A program made the position numbers and the translations under genes. From NCBI GenBank assembly GCA_905183005.1, contig CAJJDO010000077.1, forward strand, positions 402,152 to 466,151: a stretch of DNA of 64,000 nt, in the 5' to 3' direction. Positions 1 to 12,805 of this stretch are shown here, piece by piece. Each line of letters opens with the position of its first letter. Within the stretch, counting starts at the first letter, position 1. Origin of the DNA: Paramecium pentaurelia (lineage: Eukaryota > Ciliophora > Oligohymenophorea > Peniculida > Parameciidae). The notes beneath the pieces are model-generated. The model searched no databases and was not told the origin of the DNA. It worked only from the letters and a program-made list of their open reading frames with translations.

Positions 1-1620
1 ACTATTGTTATTATTAGTTTCCTTATAATTGTTGTTGTTGTTAATCATTATTGAATTCAAATAATGTTGAGAATGATTTAGGTGACAAAATACAAGATCC
101 ATATGGTATCGTTGTTCTGTTGGTTTAATGAAACTTATTTGAGAGATCTGCTTTTTATTGCTTGTGCAAAGCAAGTAATAATTATAATTCTCTCTCTTGT
201 CTTTATTCTAAATCTTGCAAGGTTTCATCATTTTATGTGATCTAAAAAGTTAAAATAAAATTATACATAGTATTCTTTATATTGCTTGCTAAATTATTAT
301 TCAATTGAGAAATCTTCAACAGTATCAATACTTAACTTATTTTATTATTCACAATGTCTTACTTCAGATTATTTCATTGAATTAGGATTAAAATCATGAA
401 AGAGGATGAGTTTATTAGTTTAATTTATAACATGATTATTAATATGATTATTAGTTGTAGTTCCTTTAAGTTCACTAATATTTTTAGATAAATTATTTTT
501 GAAGAAGGAAGAATCTATTTAATAAAAGAAATGAATTACTTTTGCTATCATGTGAAATCTAATTCAGGAGAGATTCATTTAATTAAACAGGAGAATTATC
601 TTCATCATTGTTGGTGGATTAAAAATATTAATGCAAGAGTTAAGTTGCAGTGGGTCTTTCATTTGCAGGTTTAAGACATCTAATTTTAATTATTGTATTT
701 TTACTCCAAAATGATGGATTTAATTTTTTCATTTAATACACCTTCTAAACTTTAAGGTTTTTGTGCTTCCATTACTTTTTTAATTATTTAACCTGTGCCA
801 CCTTTACATTCACAAAAAGGTTTCATTCCAGTAACTATTTCTAGAATGCACATGCCAAAAGCATAAATGTCAACCTTTGTGTCATAATTTCCATGATAAA
901 TTTCAGGTGCCATAAATTCTGGAGTTCCTAATACTGAACTTGTATTATTTGATTGCATTCTCTTATTTAATATTTAATGATTACTAGATAGATAATCCAA
1001 GGTCTCCTATTTTTAACTCATTATTATTGGTATCAATCAATATATTTTCGCATTTTAAATCTCTATGGATAATATTTTATTAATGTATATATTCTAGTCC
1101 TTCCAATATCTGTTTACACCAATATCTAATAATTTTTAGTTTTGGTCTTGTTATTCTTCTAAGGTAACTAATTTATAATACTTTCAAATTTACTTTTTCA
1201 ACGAACCTCCATTAACAATTTCTGTAATAAAAACAATTTCTTTCTTTGATTTGCTCTACCAAGAATGAACAAAACTAATAATGTTTTTGTGTTTCAATGT
1301 TTTCAATATTGCAATTTCTTACTTGGCTCTTCTTATTTCATCTACAACAAATCTAGATTTTAAAATACCCCCAGAAACATTCATTAATTAAAAAACATTC
1401 CATGCAACTTCACATCCACTTTCATTATCATAACCTCTGTAAACACTTTTATATGCTCCTTTCCCAATCTCTTCATTATACTAAAATATATGTTATTTTT
1501 TAATACCTTACTAAAACGACCCGTTGGATCATTTTCAATTATTTAAGATGTTTATTCTTCATCCTCAGATGAAAGAGACTTGTCATCATTTATGTTTTAA
1601 ATTATTTCACCAGAGTTCAT
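1..1620 (-). CDS. WNK-type serine/threonine kinase, C-terminus cut by window edge
   Basis: The reading starts at the ATG complementary to 1618-1620 and runs off position 1. The kinase domain follows a short acidic N-terminus. The glycine loop is GKGAYKSVYRG and the usual VAIK lysine position reads VAWNV, so the catalytic lysine sits in the glycine loop: this is the WNK hallmark. HRDLKCEN, DLGLS in place of DFG, and GTPEFMAPE follow, then the subdomain XI motif ERPTA. After the kinase comes a polar, glutamine-rich tail. Frame is kept by at least six introns of 25-26 nt, for example 1481-1506; one appears to end in GAG. WNKs control ion transport and osmotic balance in other eukaryotes; that role here is inference. 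Family assignment is strong. Confidence 0.85.
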
Positions 1621-1953
1621 AACAAACAATAATTAAATTACCTCAACTTTTTGTATATATGAATTAATCAAATCTTATATAAGGATCATATTGCGTACTT
1701 TAATTTGGTCATCTTTCACACTTTCATATCATTTTGAATTTTACTTCAAGTCTTTTGACATAGTATTGAACTTAGAAGACCATTTTGTAACAATTGTTAA
1801 AATTGTATATTTACTACCTCTAAAACCTAAATATATAATATATAAATATAATTAAATTCAATGGGAGCATTATATAAATGTTAAACCAATTATTAATGCT
1901 CAGAGAGTCTGATTGATTTGATTCTAAGTAGTGGGATTCTGTATTATTTTATA
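1621..1953. other. Divergent intergenic spacer
   Basis: About 330 bp of AT-rich DNA between two divergent genes. It presumably carries both promoters. I see no conserved element, RNA gene or long open frame in it. Confidence 0.5.
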
Positions 1954-2894
1954 ATGAAAGCTAAAATCATGTTTGAAAGGAATAATGGAATATTATTATT
2001 AATTGATTAAACACTATGTGTGATAAGCATTATTCAGATGATAGTCTAAGTATTGTACTTTATGTTTGCAAGTATTAACTTGTATTTATTTAGAATCCAA
2101 CATTTGGATAATTAGCTTAAGATCCATAGGATTAGTGTTAGAATTATTAATATGCATAATATTAATAAGTGTAATATTAGAAAAGGAAAAACATGAGCAA
2201 CTTTTTAATGCAGGCCGCATAGGTTTATGCTTGATTGGATTCTTTTGGTTATATCAGGGCATAAACCATTATCAAGAGAGTGTGTATATTATTGTGGAAA
2301 AACAACAAGTTATCAGTGCAAAGAGATTTCGAACCTGTTTATGTCTTTCATTGGTTTGATGTTGTCAATCGTAGCATTTGTCTTTGGATTTTAGTGCGTT
2401 CATTAATTACATCAATATAAGGAATACTTAGTAAGAATACACACACTATAAAAAGTTGGATAACAAAAATGATTCATTTGCTCATCAATTGCTTAAATTA
2501 GAAACAAGACTTACTTAAATCAAAATATTAAAATGTAATTTAAATACTCAATTTTATTTAAGTAAGTGGTATGGTGTAATTTGGAGTTCAATTTTGTTGG
2601 GATTGTTTAGCATACTTTTTATCTACCACTACAATAGAGTGTACTCATTATTTTATACCAACAACATTGTTAACAGTATAATTGTATTTGTTATAGGTTT
2701 TCATATATTCTTTATTGAAATTAATATCATTAGTAACACTTCCAATAGCTGTGTTCTTGGTGTGTTATGAATGTAATAAAGAATACTTTGGAATTGATCA
2801 TAATATTTGGAATTTTTCAAGGAGTCACAGATCATTAAAAGTTTTACCAGATCGTGAGTAATTAAAATATGTTGAAATGTCTGAAATTAAATGA
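1954..2894 (+). CDS. Multi-pass membrane protein, unknown function
   Basis: I do not recognise this protein. A model of about 280 residues starts at ATG 1954 and ends at TGA 2892. It needs four small introns (about 22, 23, 25 and 28 nt) whose borders are my best guess, because each frame is open only between them. Five or six hydrophobic stretches can be seen, such as IGLMLSIVAFVFGF, WSSILLGLFSILFIY and SLVTLPIAVFLV, separated by short polar loops. A cytoplasmic-looking tail rich in charged residues ends the protein. Exons are open and hydrophobic in a consistent way, so I think the gene is real, though the exact splice sites are uncertain. Confidence 0.6.
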
Positions 2895-2992
2895 TTCTGT
2901 ATATTTTTATAGATATTATTCAAATAAATCTAATATATGATAGATAATAAATAAAAAATATTTACATTATTTCTATATAATATTTAATCATT

Positions 2993-4079
2993 TCACATTA
3001 ATAACTATAAAAATAATACTAAACCCAGAATAGTTTCAAATAGTGTTTAACTTTAACATTTTCCATAACTATATGAAATAGTTGTTGAATCTAAACAAGC
3101 CTAACATTCATTTTAATATTCTTTGAGACAATTAGTGTCATTGCATTTATATGTTACACAAACTTCTTTAACAATATTATCACAAGAACTTGGTTTCTAT
3201 GCACTACATTTTTATTATATAACTTAGTTTTCATTTTAATTATCTGATTTTATTTCTTTATCTTAAATATAAGTTTATCTAAATCAATTAGAATAAATGT
3301 TTACTGGTATTTAGCACATGTTTGCTTAACATATCCTACTACATCTTTTTTAGAACAAGCATCACAATAGTTTCCAGCAGATCTCATACATGATTCAGAA
3401 AAACAAGGTGTAGAAATTAAAGCACATGTTTCTCTATAATCTTTTGTACAAATTTCAGGTCTGGGTTCTGTGCAATATATTATATTATCATCAATAGGAG
3501 GAATTTATGGATCTCTAAAATTATTAAAATAAAAAGATACTCTTTAAGAATATCATCACATTCTCCATAAAAATAGGAATCTACATTTTTATCTGAACAA
3601 GCTTCACATTCATTTCCAAAAGATTTACCACAGGGAGCATTAAAGCATTGGATACTCGAATTAAATAATCCACAAGTAGGTTTAAAACTAAATTTATTAA
3701 TGATTAAAATATTACACAGCAAGAGGACATATAGGATTATCAGATTTTAGAGTATCACCACATTTGTATATTATATTTTAGTTTGATGATGTTGATATGT
3801 TTTCTTAGACTTAATTCATTGACTCTAAAGATGCTGTAGTCATGATACATGCATCATTTTCATAATAACTAACTTTATCAACTCTACAAGCAAAACAAGG
3901 ATTCTCAAATGTTCCCAATTACTTAATATTAATTAAAGACTTACAGTTCCTTCTGATGAAAATGCACATACAGGTTAATTTTCTTTTGTACAAGATACTG
4001 ATGTGTCAATATGAAGAGGACACCTGATTTTATCGGCTCCAGTGAATAAGAGAAGAGTGACTATTATTAAGTAATTCAT
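2993..4079 (-). CDS. Secreted cysteine-rich protein with four Kazal-like repeats
   Basis: About 327 residues. The start codon is complementary to 4077-4079 and is followed by a signal-peptide-like stretch, MNYLIIVTLLLFTGA. Four repeats of roughly 65-75 residues follow. They share the pattern C-P...C.....(P/E/T)VC, then N.C.AC, then Y....C, resembling the Kazal serine-protease-inhibitor fold (CG/A..G..Y.N.C.AC). A short hydrophobic C-terminus, TILGLVLFLQLLM, may be a GPI-attachment signal or a membrane anchor. Four introns of 23-28 nt restore the frame; three end in TAG and one in AAG. Kazal-like domains are inhibitors of secreted proteases in other organisms; here the function is inference. 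The protein could also belong to one of the ciliate surface cysteine-repeat families. Confidence 0.7.
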
Positions 4080-4483
4080 ATTATTAATACTAAATCATCT
4101 AACTATATTAAATTTATATGAAATTGTTTCACTATTAATAGTATTTACTTAATATAGTGAAACAATTAATATTCAGAATATATCATAAATCTAAATAAAC
4201 TGAATTATAATTGTAATATTATATTATAGTTGCAATAATAATTTCACTTTTTGGTCCAATTTATATTTCTGTAAATATTCTTTATAAGTTTTTTTTAAAC
4301 TAAACTATTTCTTTAGTTGATTTAAATTAAAGTATAAACAAATTTGTGTAGCTTAATATCATTATAAGAGTATGAATGTAATCAATTCATATTTATATTT
4401 AGTATATTATAATAGTAAACTAAAATTATAGCATAGAATGCTTAGAAATTATATTAATATTAAAAAAATTATTTTATAAAATT
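4080..4483. other. Divergent intergenic spacer with hairpin
   Basis: About 400 bp between divergent genes. The only structure I see is the inverted repeat at 4122-4167 listed separately. Confidence 0.5.
4122..4167. repeat. 14-bp perfect inverted repeat with 18-nt loop
   Basis: The left arm AATTGTTTCACTAT (4122-4135) is the exact reverse complement of the right arm at 4154-4167. The loop is AT-rich. It lies 43 bp upstream of the start codon of the Kazal-like gene, in a divergent promoter region. Confidence 0.8.
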
Positions 4484-5119
4484 ATGAGATAAACATTACT
4501 TAAATTGAGAGAAGAAATGGATGAATATATATAATAATTAGAGGAGAAAACAATGAATATTAAAATGAATAAAGTAAATTATATGGAGGAAATTAATTAT
4601 CGAATGGATACTTTAAATTATTATCCTCCAGATAATTTAACTAATAAATCATATTTGAAAATATTGAATTCAAGATTAGTACCTCGCCTAAATCCATCTG
4701 CTAAGAAAATATTTGAATGCAATGATGATCACGATATTGAAGAATAAACTAATTAGGTCCTTACTAGTTATTAACATTTAAAATTAAGACCCTAACATGG
4801 TCTTGCATATTCTATAGGTGATCGATTACCATAACCAATGAAAAAAATTTGCTAAAAATTTGAAGAATAACCTGCAGAAATTGAAAACTAAACTCAAGTT
4901 TTATGTGTATGTTACAAAGAATTATATGGGGAAAGTAACTTAGCCTAATGGTAAATCATCACAGGACAGAAAGAAAATCTTAACTTTAATATGAAATAGG
5001 CAAATGACGAGATTACAAATTATAGATCCACTTCAGGTGATGGTTCACTTCCTTGGGAACCAAATTCAGCATAGTATATAATATATCATAACATTTTTTA
5101 GTTCAAGTATTATTCATGA
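4484..5119 (+). CDS. Small hydrophilic protein, unknown
   Basis: A single exon of 211 residues, ATG 4484 to TGA 5117. The N-terminus is a short charged helix (LLKLREEMDEY) likely to form a coiled coil. The middle is proline-poor and polar, and the C-terminus holds the motif DGSLPWEPN. It has no signal peptide or membrane segment. I do not recognise the family. The continuous frame using TAA/TAG as Gln and ending at TGA, plus balanced composition, support a real gene. Confidence 0.6.
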
Positions 5120-5566
5120 TTGATTTATATGGAAATATTGATATTTGTTTTTTTTAAATATAAGTATTATAATACCAGGATTTTTTATTAATAACTTCAA
5201 ATATACTTGAAAATAAAATTTATCATTATTTCATTCTAGAATATGATGTATTTAAATAAAAATAGTTATTTAAACTTAAATTTATTATTGTAAAAAATTT
5301 CTTTTGGTAAAATAAGGATTAAATATAAGAGACACTATTTTGTGATAGTAATATGAAAAATATAAATTATAATATTAAAATATCCCACCTAACATTTAAG
5401 AATCAATACTTAAATTATAATTGCTTTATGTTTGTTGAGATGATTTTTTTAAATAATTTGATGATTACATTTAATTAATCATTTAAATCCTCAGTATATG
5501 AGCTAAGAGATTTTATCAATCATAAATAAAGTGAATGAATTTCCAATATATTTTTTAATTTAAAAT
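5120..5566. other. Intergenic spacer
   Basis: About 450 bp, strongly AT-rich, between two genes on the same strand. I see no coding frame, repeat or RNA gene here. Confidence 0.4.
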
Positions 5567-8163
5567 ATGCATCAATATGATCAATATACTAATTAAAAGC
5601 CAAGGATGATCACTAAATAAGTTACTTCTAAAAGTGAATCAGCATCCAGGCTATCTGAAATTTCAGAGGATAGTGAAAGACAAATTGTAGATGATGTTAG
5701 GAACAAATCAAACACTCGCAACAATTCGAGATAACCAAGATTAATAATACAAGAATAATAATTATCTCATAGTGCTAAACTAACCAGTGAATCTATTAAT
5801 TTAAAATATCCTTTTAAATTAACTAAAACAATTGGTAATTGTGCAGGTTATAGCAATTTTATTAAAGCTTTAAAAACGGAAAAGATTAAAAAGCAGTTTA
5901 TTAATAATCTTTTTACAAACTCATATGTTTTATAGAATTAAAAAAAATAAATTTTGAATGACGAATATATTAAGAAAGGAAACAAATAATAAAATTTGGG
6001 TAATATGATATTATAATATTTTAAGAAACCCTCTCTTAATCTAGATTTCCAATAATTATGCCAACAAGTATTGTTATTATTATTTGGGATGCTATTGGAG
6101 TAATACTAAATTTAATAATTTTATGGCTAACTCCTTTTTTATTATCTTTTGATAGCATGGAAAACTATTTCTCTTTCAATGTTATCAAATACTTAACAAC
6201 AATCTTTTTAATAAGTGATATTTGTGTTTCATTTAACAAAGGTATCATTGTATAAGGGATTGTGATTAAAAAGAGAAAAAAACTAATTTAATAATATTTC
6301 TAAACTAATGCAATTACTGATTTAACAAATTTAGCTTTATGGATATTAATTTAAAAAAATTTAATATCTTATAAAATTCTTGGAGAATGCATAGTAATAT
6401 GTTAATTAATAGTTACATTTTATAAAATATAAAAATACTTTTCAGATTATTTTTAATATGTATTTGTTAAAGGTGTATCTAGTTATGTAATGGATTTATT
6501 AAGTTTAATATGCTCAATATACTTTTTTGCTCATATAGTAGCATGTTTCTGGCATTATGTTGGTGTTAAATCAGGAGATTAATCTTGGTTAATAAAATAT
6601 GATTTGGAACATGAAGCTATATGGAAGAAATATAATTATGCATTTTATTGGGCTACAATGACAATGACAACAGTTGGTTATGGAGATATTACTGCATAAA
6701 GTTAATTTGAAATTATCTTTGTTAATGTTGTTATGTTTTTATCAAGTGGAATATTTGCATATTCAATGAATTCTATAGGTATGATACTTAAAAATATATA
6801 TGATGGAAAATTGAAATATAAAAGATCTTTATTATAGATGAATACATATATGAGCAAGAATTGTGTTGAACCATAAATTCAAAGTAGAATTAGAAATTAT
6901 CTCAAATATTATATTGAATCTGAATAAAATGAAAATTTAGAAGATATTAATAGACTTGTAGGGATTTTACCACACAATTTATAATCAGATCTAAATACTG
7001 ATATCTAAAGAAAAGTCATTAATAAAGCAAAATTAGTTATAAACCATTTTTCAGGTAATACTTAGCAATTATTATCAAAAAGTCTAGAATTAGTTAAGTA
7101 TGCTCCTGGTGATATCATTTATAAAAGAGGAGATATTTCTGATAAAAATCTTTACTTTATAATAGAAGGGGAAGTAGATATATAAGATGATTAAAGTAAA
7201 ATGAAATTCTCAAAACTTATTCAGCATTAATAATTTGGTATTTATTAATTTTTTACTGATTTTCCTCCTAAAACATCTGCTGTTAGTATTGGATTTTCTA
7301 ATATTTATAGAATAAGTAGAAATAAATTTTTGGAAATTTTATAATTTAATAAAAGAGATTTAGAAATGTTTCATTATATTAAAGATTAAATTATTTTTAA
7401 TTCAAATTATAGATTATTTTGTATGGAATGTAAATATTGTGATAGATAAAATCATTAAGAAATAGATTGTCCTATTTTAACATATAAACCAGATATTGAA
7501 TAAAGGATAAAAAAGAGTAATTTTTACCCTTAAATTTAACAAAGACAAAAGAAGAGTAGAATTGGTAGTAAACTAAAGAGTATAATATAATAAAAAGAAA
7601 TATCCAAATTAGTCAAATCTTTTATAGAGGATACAACAGGAGCTGAAATATCTCACTCTTTATAAGTTGCTATAATAGCCCATAGATCTAAAACTAGCAA
7701 TTATTCTGAAGTTCATAATATGGAATAAAAGAGATCATCTTGTTTTGTAACTGAAGACTAAGATCAAGAATAAAAATAATAATATTATGATAGTTCTATA
7801 AATAGAATTGGTATTAAAGCAGATCAATAATCCTAACTAGAAAATTAACTTTCACAATCTAGATAAATTAATAAGGAATAGACAAATTTACTTAAAGATT
7901 TCAATATGATTGAAGATCTATACATTAATGCAAGATGGTTTCCTTCAGTTATATAGTGTGATAGATAACAGTCTTATGAAAAGTATTATCCCTAAGATAA
8001 CCTCGAAAATATTATCAAATCTTTAGATAAAAATAATATAAGATATTAAAGAAAAATTGAAAAGCATGTTTAGAATATGAATAAATATACATTCTTCTAT
8101 AATGTCAAAATCAAAGCCCTTAAATTACGACTCTTATATTTAAAAATCATTAATGTTGAATGA
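5567..8163 (+). CDS. Six-TM potassium channel with CNBD-type domain and CCHC zinc knuckle
   Basis: About 856 residues with one 26-nt intron at 6000-6025, just before the first membrane segment. The polar N-terminus is followed by S1-S6. The pore helix and selectivity filter read ATMTMTTVGYGDIT near residue 355, so this is a K+-selective pore. A C-linker (RSLLQMNTYMSK, then RIRNYLKYY) leads to a cyclic-nucleotide-binding fold (YAPGDIIYKRGD, LYFIIEGEVDI). The phosphate-binding cassette lacks the normal FGE and arginine, reading FGIY and PKTSA, so ligand binding is doubtful. Shortly after it comes CKYCDRQNHQEIDC, a CCHC zinc knuckle (7429-7470). A long glutamine-rich tail ends at TGA 8161. Paralogous to the two minus-strand channels that follow. 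Confidence 0.88.
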
Positions 8164-8193
8164 AAATATTAAATTTATATAATTATATATCAA

Positions 8194-10061
8194 TCATAAA
8201 GTTTATTTAAGATGTAGAGGAAAATTAGAAAAGGATAATTATTAGATTTGTTAATTCATTTCCTCAGCCTTTGTCATATTTTTAGGTTTTTAAATAGGTG
8301 CAATTTAATGTAATGAGAAATACTATTTAGATAAAATAGATTATCTTTAACATTCTTCTTTTTGAGTTTAAACCTCTGTTGTTTATTCATAGGCTTTCAA
8401 CTCTGCTTATAATTATCTTATTTAATTTTAATTAAATTCTGCAACATTTACTGAAAATTCAAGATATCCATTCATACTTACACCACCAAAATATAAAACT
8501 TGACTTTTATAAGCTACAGCAGAATGAGAAGCTCTTGGTCTTGGAATATTACCATAAATATCTAATTAAACCCATTCCTTTTCACAAATCTTATATGCAA
8601 ATAAGTCATTAAAATAAGGATGACTTCTAGAATCATCTCTACCACCAAAGATAATTATTATATTCATTTCTTATACATATGATGCTGTATGTTAAATTCT
8701 TGGATCAGGTTATTTTCCAAAAGTTTCAGGAATTACCCAAGGATTATTTGGTTAATCTAATTTTAAGAGTGCCATAAAATTGTTGTAGAATTATGTATTT
8801 TTAATTTCATCTATATAACATCCTCCAAAACAATATATACCCTCATGTTCAAGGGCTTTGTAAGGTTTACTTCTTGTATCCTTTTTTTCAAAGATCAATT
8901 ATGGTTTATTATAAGCACAAACTAATTACTAGAATGCCAATCCTTTATTAAATGGATTCTTATTTGTTTCTAAGGGATTCCATTTACAAAGATCTAAAAT
9001 TTAATTATAAATAAATACTTAAATTTAAATAATGAATATCATTAAAAACTGAAAATCTACTTCTAATACCACCCATAACAATCAATCCTTTTCCTACTAT
9101 ACAACTACCAAAAGATCTTCTACTTTCAGGTATATTCTCAATATTTGGTTTCAATAATTACCAAGTTTCTGTTTCTAAATCAAAAATTCTTGTATCACTT
9201 AGATTTTCTCTTAATTTCAAAGCTGAATTATATTACATTTCACCTCCATACATTATAAGTTGTTTTCCATTAATCTAAGTATATTATTGATTATCATAAG
9301 TGAATTAAGTCGATAAAGTTATTGGGTAACCAATACTATGTAAACAATGACCATAACGATTTAAAGGAATATCACCATTTTATTTAATTTCTCTAAATTT
9401 ACTTGTTTATATTTCATATTCAATTAAATCACCCAAAACTTCACTTCCTATTCCACCAAACATATATATTTTTTTTTAGAAATCTGCTGCCATAGTATTT
9501 TCTCTAATTGTAGGTACCCAAGAATGCTACAATTTTGTAAAAAATGCTCCATTAAAATACATAGGAAATGTCACTTTCTTTTTTGCAAATTATTGGATAA
9601 CGTTAGGAGATTTATCATTATTATTATTTTTAAAAGACTCTATACGATGTGGAACTTTTTTAACTTATTTTTACATTCTAGTAACAGTTCTTATTTTTTT
9701 CTAATTTAAATCAAATCATTTACTATTATATTTTCTTAATATTCTTAGTATTCATTTTTTTATTTGTAAAGAGTTTTTCCTAACATCAAAAGCATTTTCT
9801 TATTTTAAGTTAAATCATTTTAAATTGTTTAGTTTAATTATTATGAGGAATCCATAGAATTTATAGGAAAACCAAATTTAGGATTCAATTCATTTAAAGA
9901 TCTGAAACTAACGAATTAAGCATCACCTGATTAGACTGTAATCTATTTCCTTTAAAAGACATTACATTAACTTTAAGTCCCTCTGTTGGAAATCTATTTG
10001 TTTATGTCAAATCTAATATTGGAAGTTTTTATTAACTGGAAAATCTGTGTCTTTCAGTCAT
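8194..10061 (-). CDS. Kelch-repeat protein 1
   Basis: About 595 residues. The start complementary to 10059-10061 lies only 26 bp after the stop of the upstream channel gene. A charged, coiled-coil-prone N-terminus of about 150 residues precedes the kelch blades. Blades show the typical GG preceding a spaced Y/W pattern: YMFGGIGSEV, LIMYGGEMQ, LIVMGGIRSR, IYCFGGCYID, IIIFGGRDD and LYFGGVSM. Three introns are inferred (23 nt, then 20 or 35 nt, then 25 nt). A glutamine-rich tail ends the protein. Kelch propellers are protein-interaction scaffolds; no partner is visible in the sequence. The gene converges on the plus-strand channel with a 30-bp gap. Confidence 0.82.
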
Positions 10062-10087
10062 TTTATATTTAATATAATTTTATATAT

Positions 10088-12728
10088 TCAAACCTTTATA
10101 TTAAATTAACTTTATTTTTAAGCATTATTTTTTTATTTCTAACTTCTTAATTTGGCAGTAAATCCAAAAGATTTATCTAATTTAATCATACCTTTAGAAG
10201 TATGTTAACTTTAAGCATCAATCTAAATCAAAATCCTTCTTAAATTGTTGTGAGGTAAATAATTGATATAATTATGCATTTTATCAATATTAATATAAGT
10301 AAATTTCATAGAGTCGAATACATGATCAAGCATTTTAAATGAAAATGTTGTTTATAAATTAGTTTGAGATACTATAGGTTATGATTAATTTGTTGAATTT
10401 TAATGAGATGTTTCTTTATTAAATTTCAATTGATTATTTGCTCTTAATGGAGTACCTGCTGAAAATTTACTTCTTATATAATTCTAACTTCCAATATTCT
10501 ATATAATAGTAGTTTTCTTATTTGGATTATTTCTAATCTAAATAGGAGTACTAGAAATAAATTCTATTTTTTTGAATTGTTAATCATCATCTTATTCAAT
10601 TATTTTTGATTCTTTCCTAGAAAGATTATCAGTAAAATCATTTATATTATTCATCATATATTATTAAATAGTCATTTTAACTTCTTCTAAAATCATTTTA
10701 CTATTCAATTTTACACAATTTCTACTTACTAAAGATCTTTATTGCTTAATCTATATTTATTCTTATTTTCTTAATTTATGTTAAATATTAGGTTAATAAG
10801 TAAGTAAAGGACAATTTTGTCTTAAATGTGTATTTCTTTAACAAAATTAACATTTATAATTTAAATCAATTAAATCATTATTATTAGCTGCATTATCTTT
10901 AATTGTATGATATATTTCCCAATCTTTTTTAGATTCCAATATTAATTTTATAAATTATTATTTGTTCAATTTAACTAATTAACAAAAATCATCACTTATA
11001 ATATCTATTTTCTAATCATTAAAACCAGTAAAAAATTCATATTAATTAAATGTCTCTCCTTATCCTAATTTATAAATCAAAGAATTTGTAGTATTTGATA
11101 TAAAATTTACATTCCCTTTTATTATATAATATCTAATATTTAATATATATACTTACAAATATATCTCATCTTCATTTAATACATTTCCACCCTTTTAAAT
11201 ATATTCCCCTGGTGAAAATTAAACTATCTTTACTAATCCTTGAATTTCTTGTAATATTTATTTACTAAAATTACAAGATAAAACCTTTATATTCTTAATA
11301 ATCTTTCCAAGTATATCTGCCTACAATTCTTATTAAAGTCCTATAGATAATTTATTCATTAATTTATTAGCATCTATATTATCACCTTCTTAATTTTATA
11401 TTAAATATTTTAGATTGTTTCTTACTTTATTTTGAATTTAATCATCTACATTATTAGATTTCATATATTAATTCATTATTATGACTGACTTTCTTTTAAT
11501 ATTGACATTTAATATACTTGTAATTTTATTTGACATCATTGAATCCTTTCAATAAAATGCCAATTGCATTCATTGAATAAGCAAATACACAACTTGAAAA
11601 AAACATAGCTACATTAGCAAATGCCATTTCATAGTTATTCTTAGGTGTAATATCTCCATATCCAACTGTAACCATTGTCATTGTAGCCCAATAAAATGCA
11701 TTATTATATTGAGTCCAAATAGATTCATTTTCCAAATCATTATCCCTTATCCAATTCATTCTTTCACCATTTGAATTTAATCCAACCATCAACCACAAAC
11801 AAGCCATAATATGAGCAAAGAAGTATATACTTACAACTAAAGTTAATAGATCAAAAGCATAACCCCCAAATCCTTTTTAATAAAGTTGTTCAACTATATA
11901 ATCATATACTCGAAATATCCTAGCAAATATAATAATCAAAAGGAGGATTGCAAACACTTGAATTATGGTATTCTATTCAATCATTCTAAAAGATATTATA
12001 ATCCATATGAATATTGAACAAACATCTAAATGAGATGATTTTGTTAAATAATTAATAAGAATATCATTTCGTGTATTAATGATTTAACCTTCAATATATA
12101 TTTCTTTATTTATTGAGATAATTATTTCAACTATGTTAATGCTAATAAATAAACAACCAAAAGTTTGAAAATTTATTTCTTTTGAATTTGAAAACGATAT
12201 AATCAAAGCACATATCCAGAGAGATATAAATTGTATTAGAATATTGAAAATTTCCCAATAAAATAAAAATATATTAGATGGAGAAATTATATTTTTTTAA
12301 TTCTTACGAGTAATCTAAGCTATAAATTAATGAGATTTAATACTTGATGTTTTTTTAACTTTGTCTTTTTGTAAATAATTTTCTATTTATAACAATTTAG
12401 CCTTAAATTTCTATGGCATTATGTAAGAAAATTATAAGAGATTGTTTTTGAATTTCTCTATAATTTTATTTTATTTAGCTATCTTAGTAAATTTAAATGT
12501 TTCTAACTTTTTTGATATTCTTCTACTAGATGTCATATTAATTAATTTCTTTTCTTAATGAAAATCACTTAAGTTTTGGCTGAGTATTTCATCATAATTT
12601 CTTTCACTTTCTTATTGTAGATATGAAGATGAAAAATCCTTAACATATCTGATATAGGAAGATCTTGGAGAAAGCTATGGTCCCATTGGCATATCAGTAT
12701 TTAAGACAATTAAACTAGGTGAATCCAT
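10088..12728 (-). CDS. Six-TM potassium channel with CNBD-type domain and CCHC zinc knuckle
   Basis: About 863 residues starting at the ATG complementary to 12726-12728. The order is polar N-terminus, S1-S6, pore ATMTMVTVGYGDITP, C-linker, CNBD fold (FSPGEYIQKGGN, YYIIKGNVNFI), then CQFCQRNTHLRQNC, a CCHC knuckle encoded at 10811-10852, and a long Ser/Asn/Gln-rich tail. Two introns of 25 nt (ending AAG) and 24 nt are needed. The phosphate-binding cassette is strongly degenerate (FNQYEFFTGF), arguing against cAMP/cGMP binding. It is a clear paralogue of the channels at 5567 and 12806. The kelch gene follows 26 bp downstream on the same strand. Confidence 0.87.
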
Positions 12729-12805
12729 TATTTATAAATAATAATATTTTTAGTAAATAGATTATTCTTGATTGATGTATTTAAAATTTTGCTGATATTT
12801 GGATA

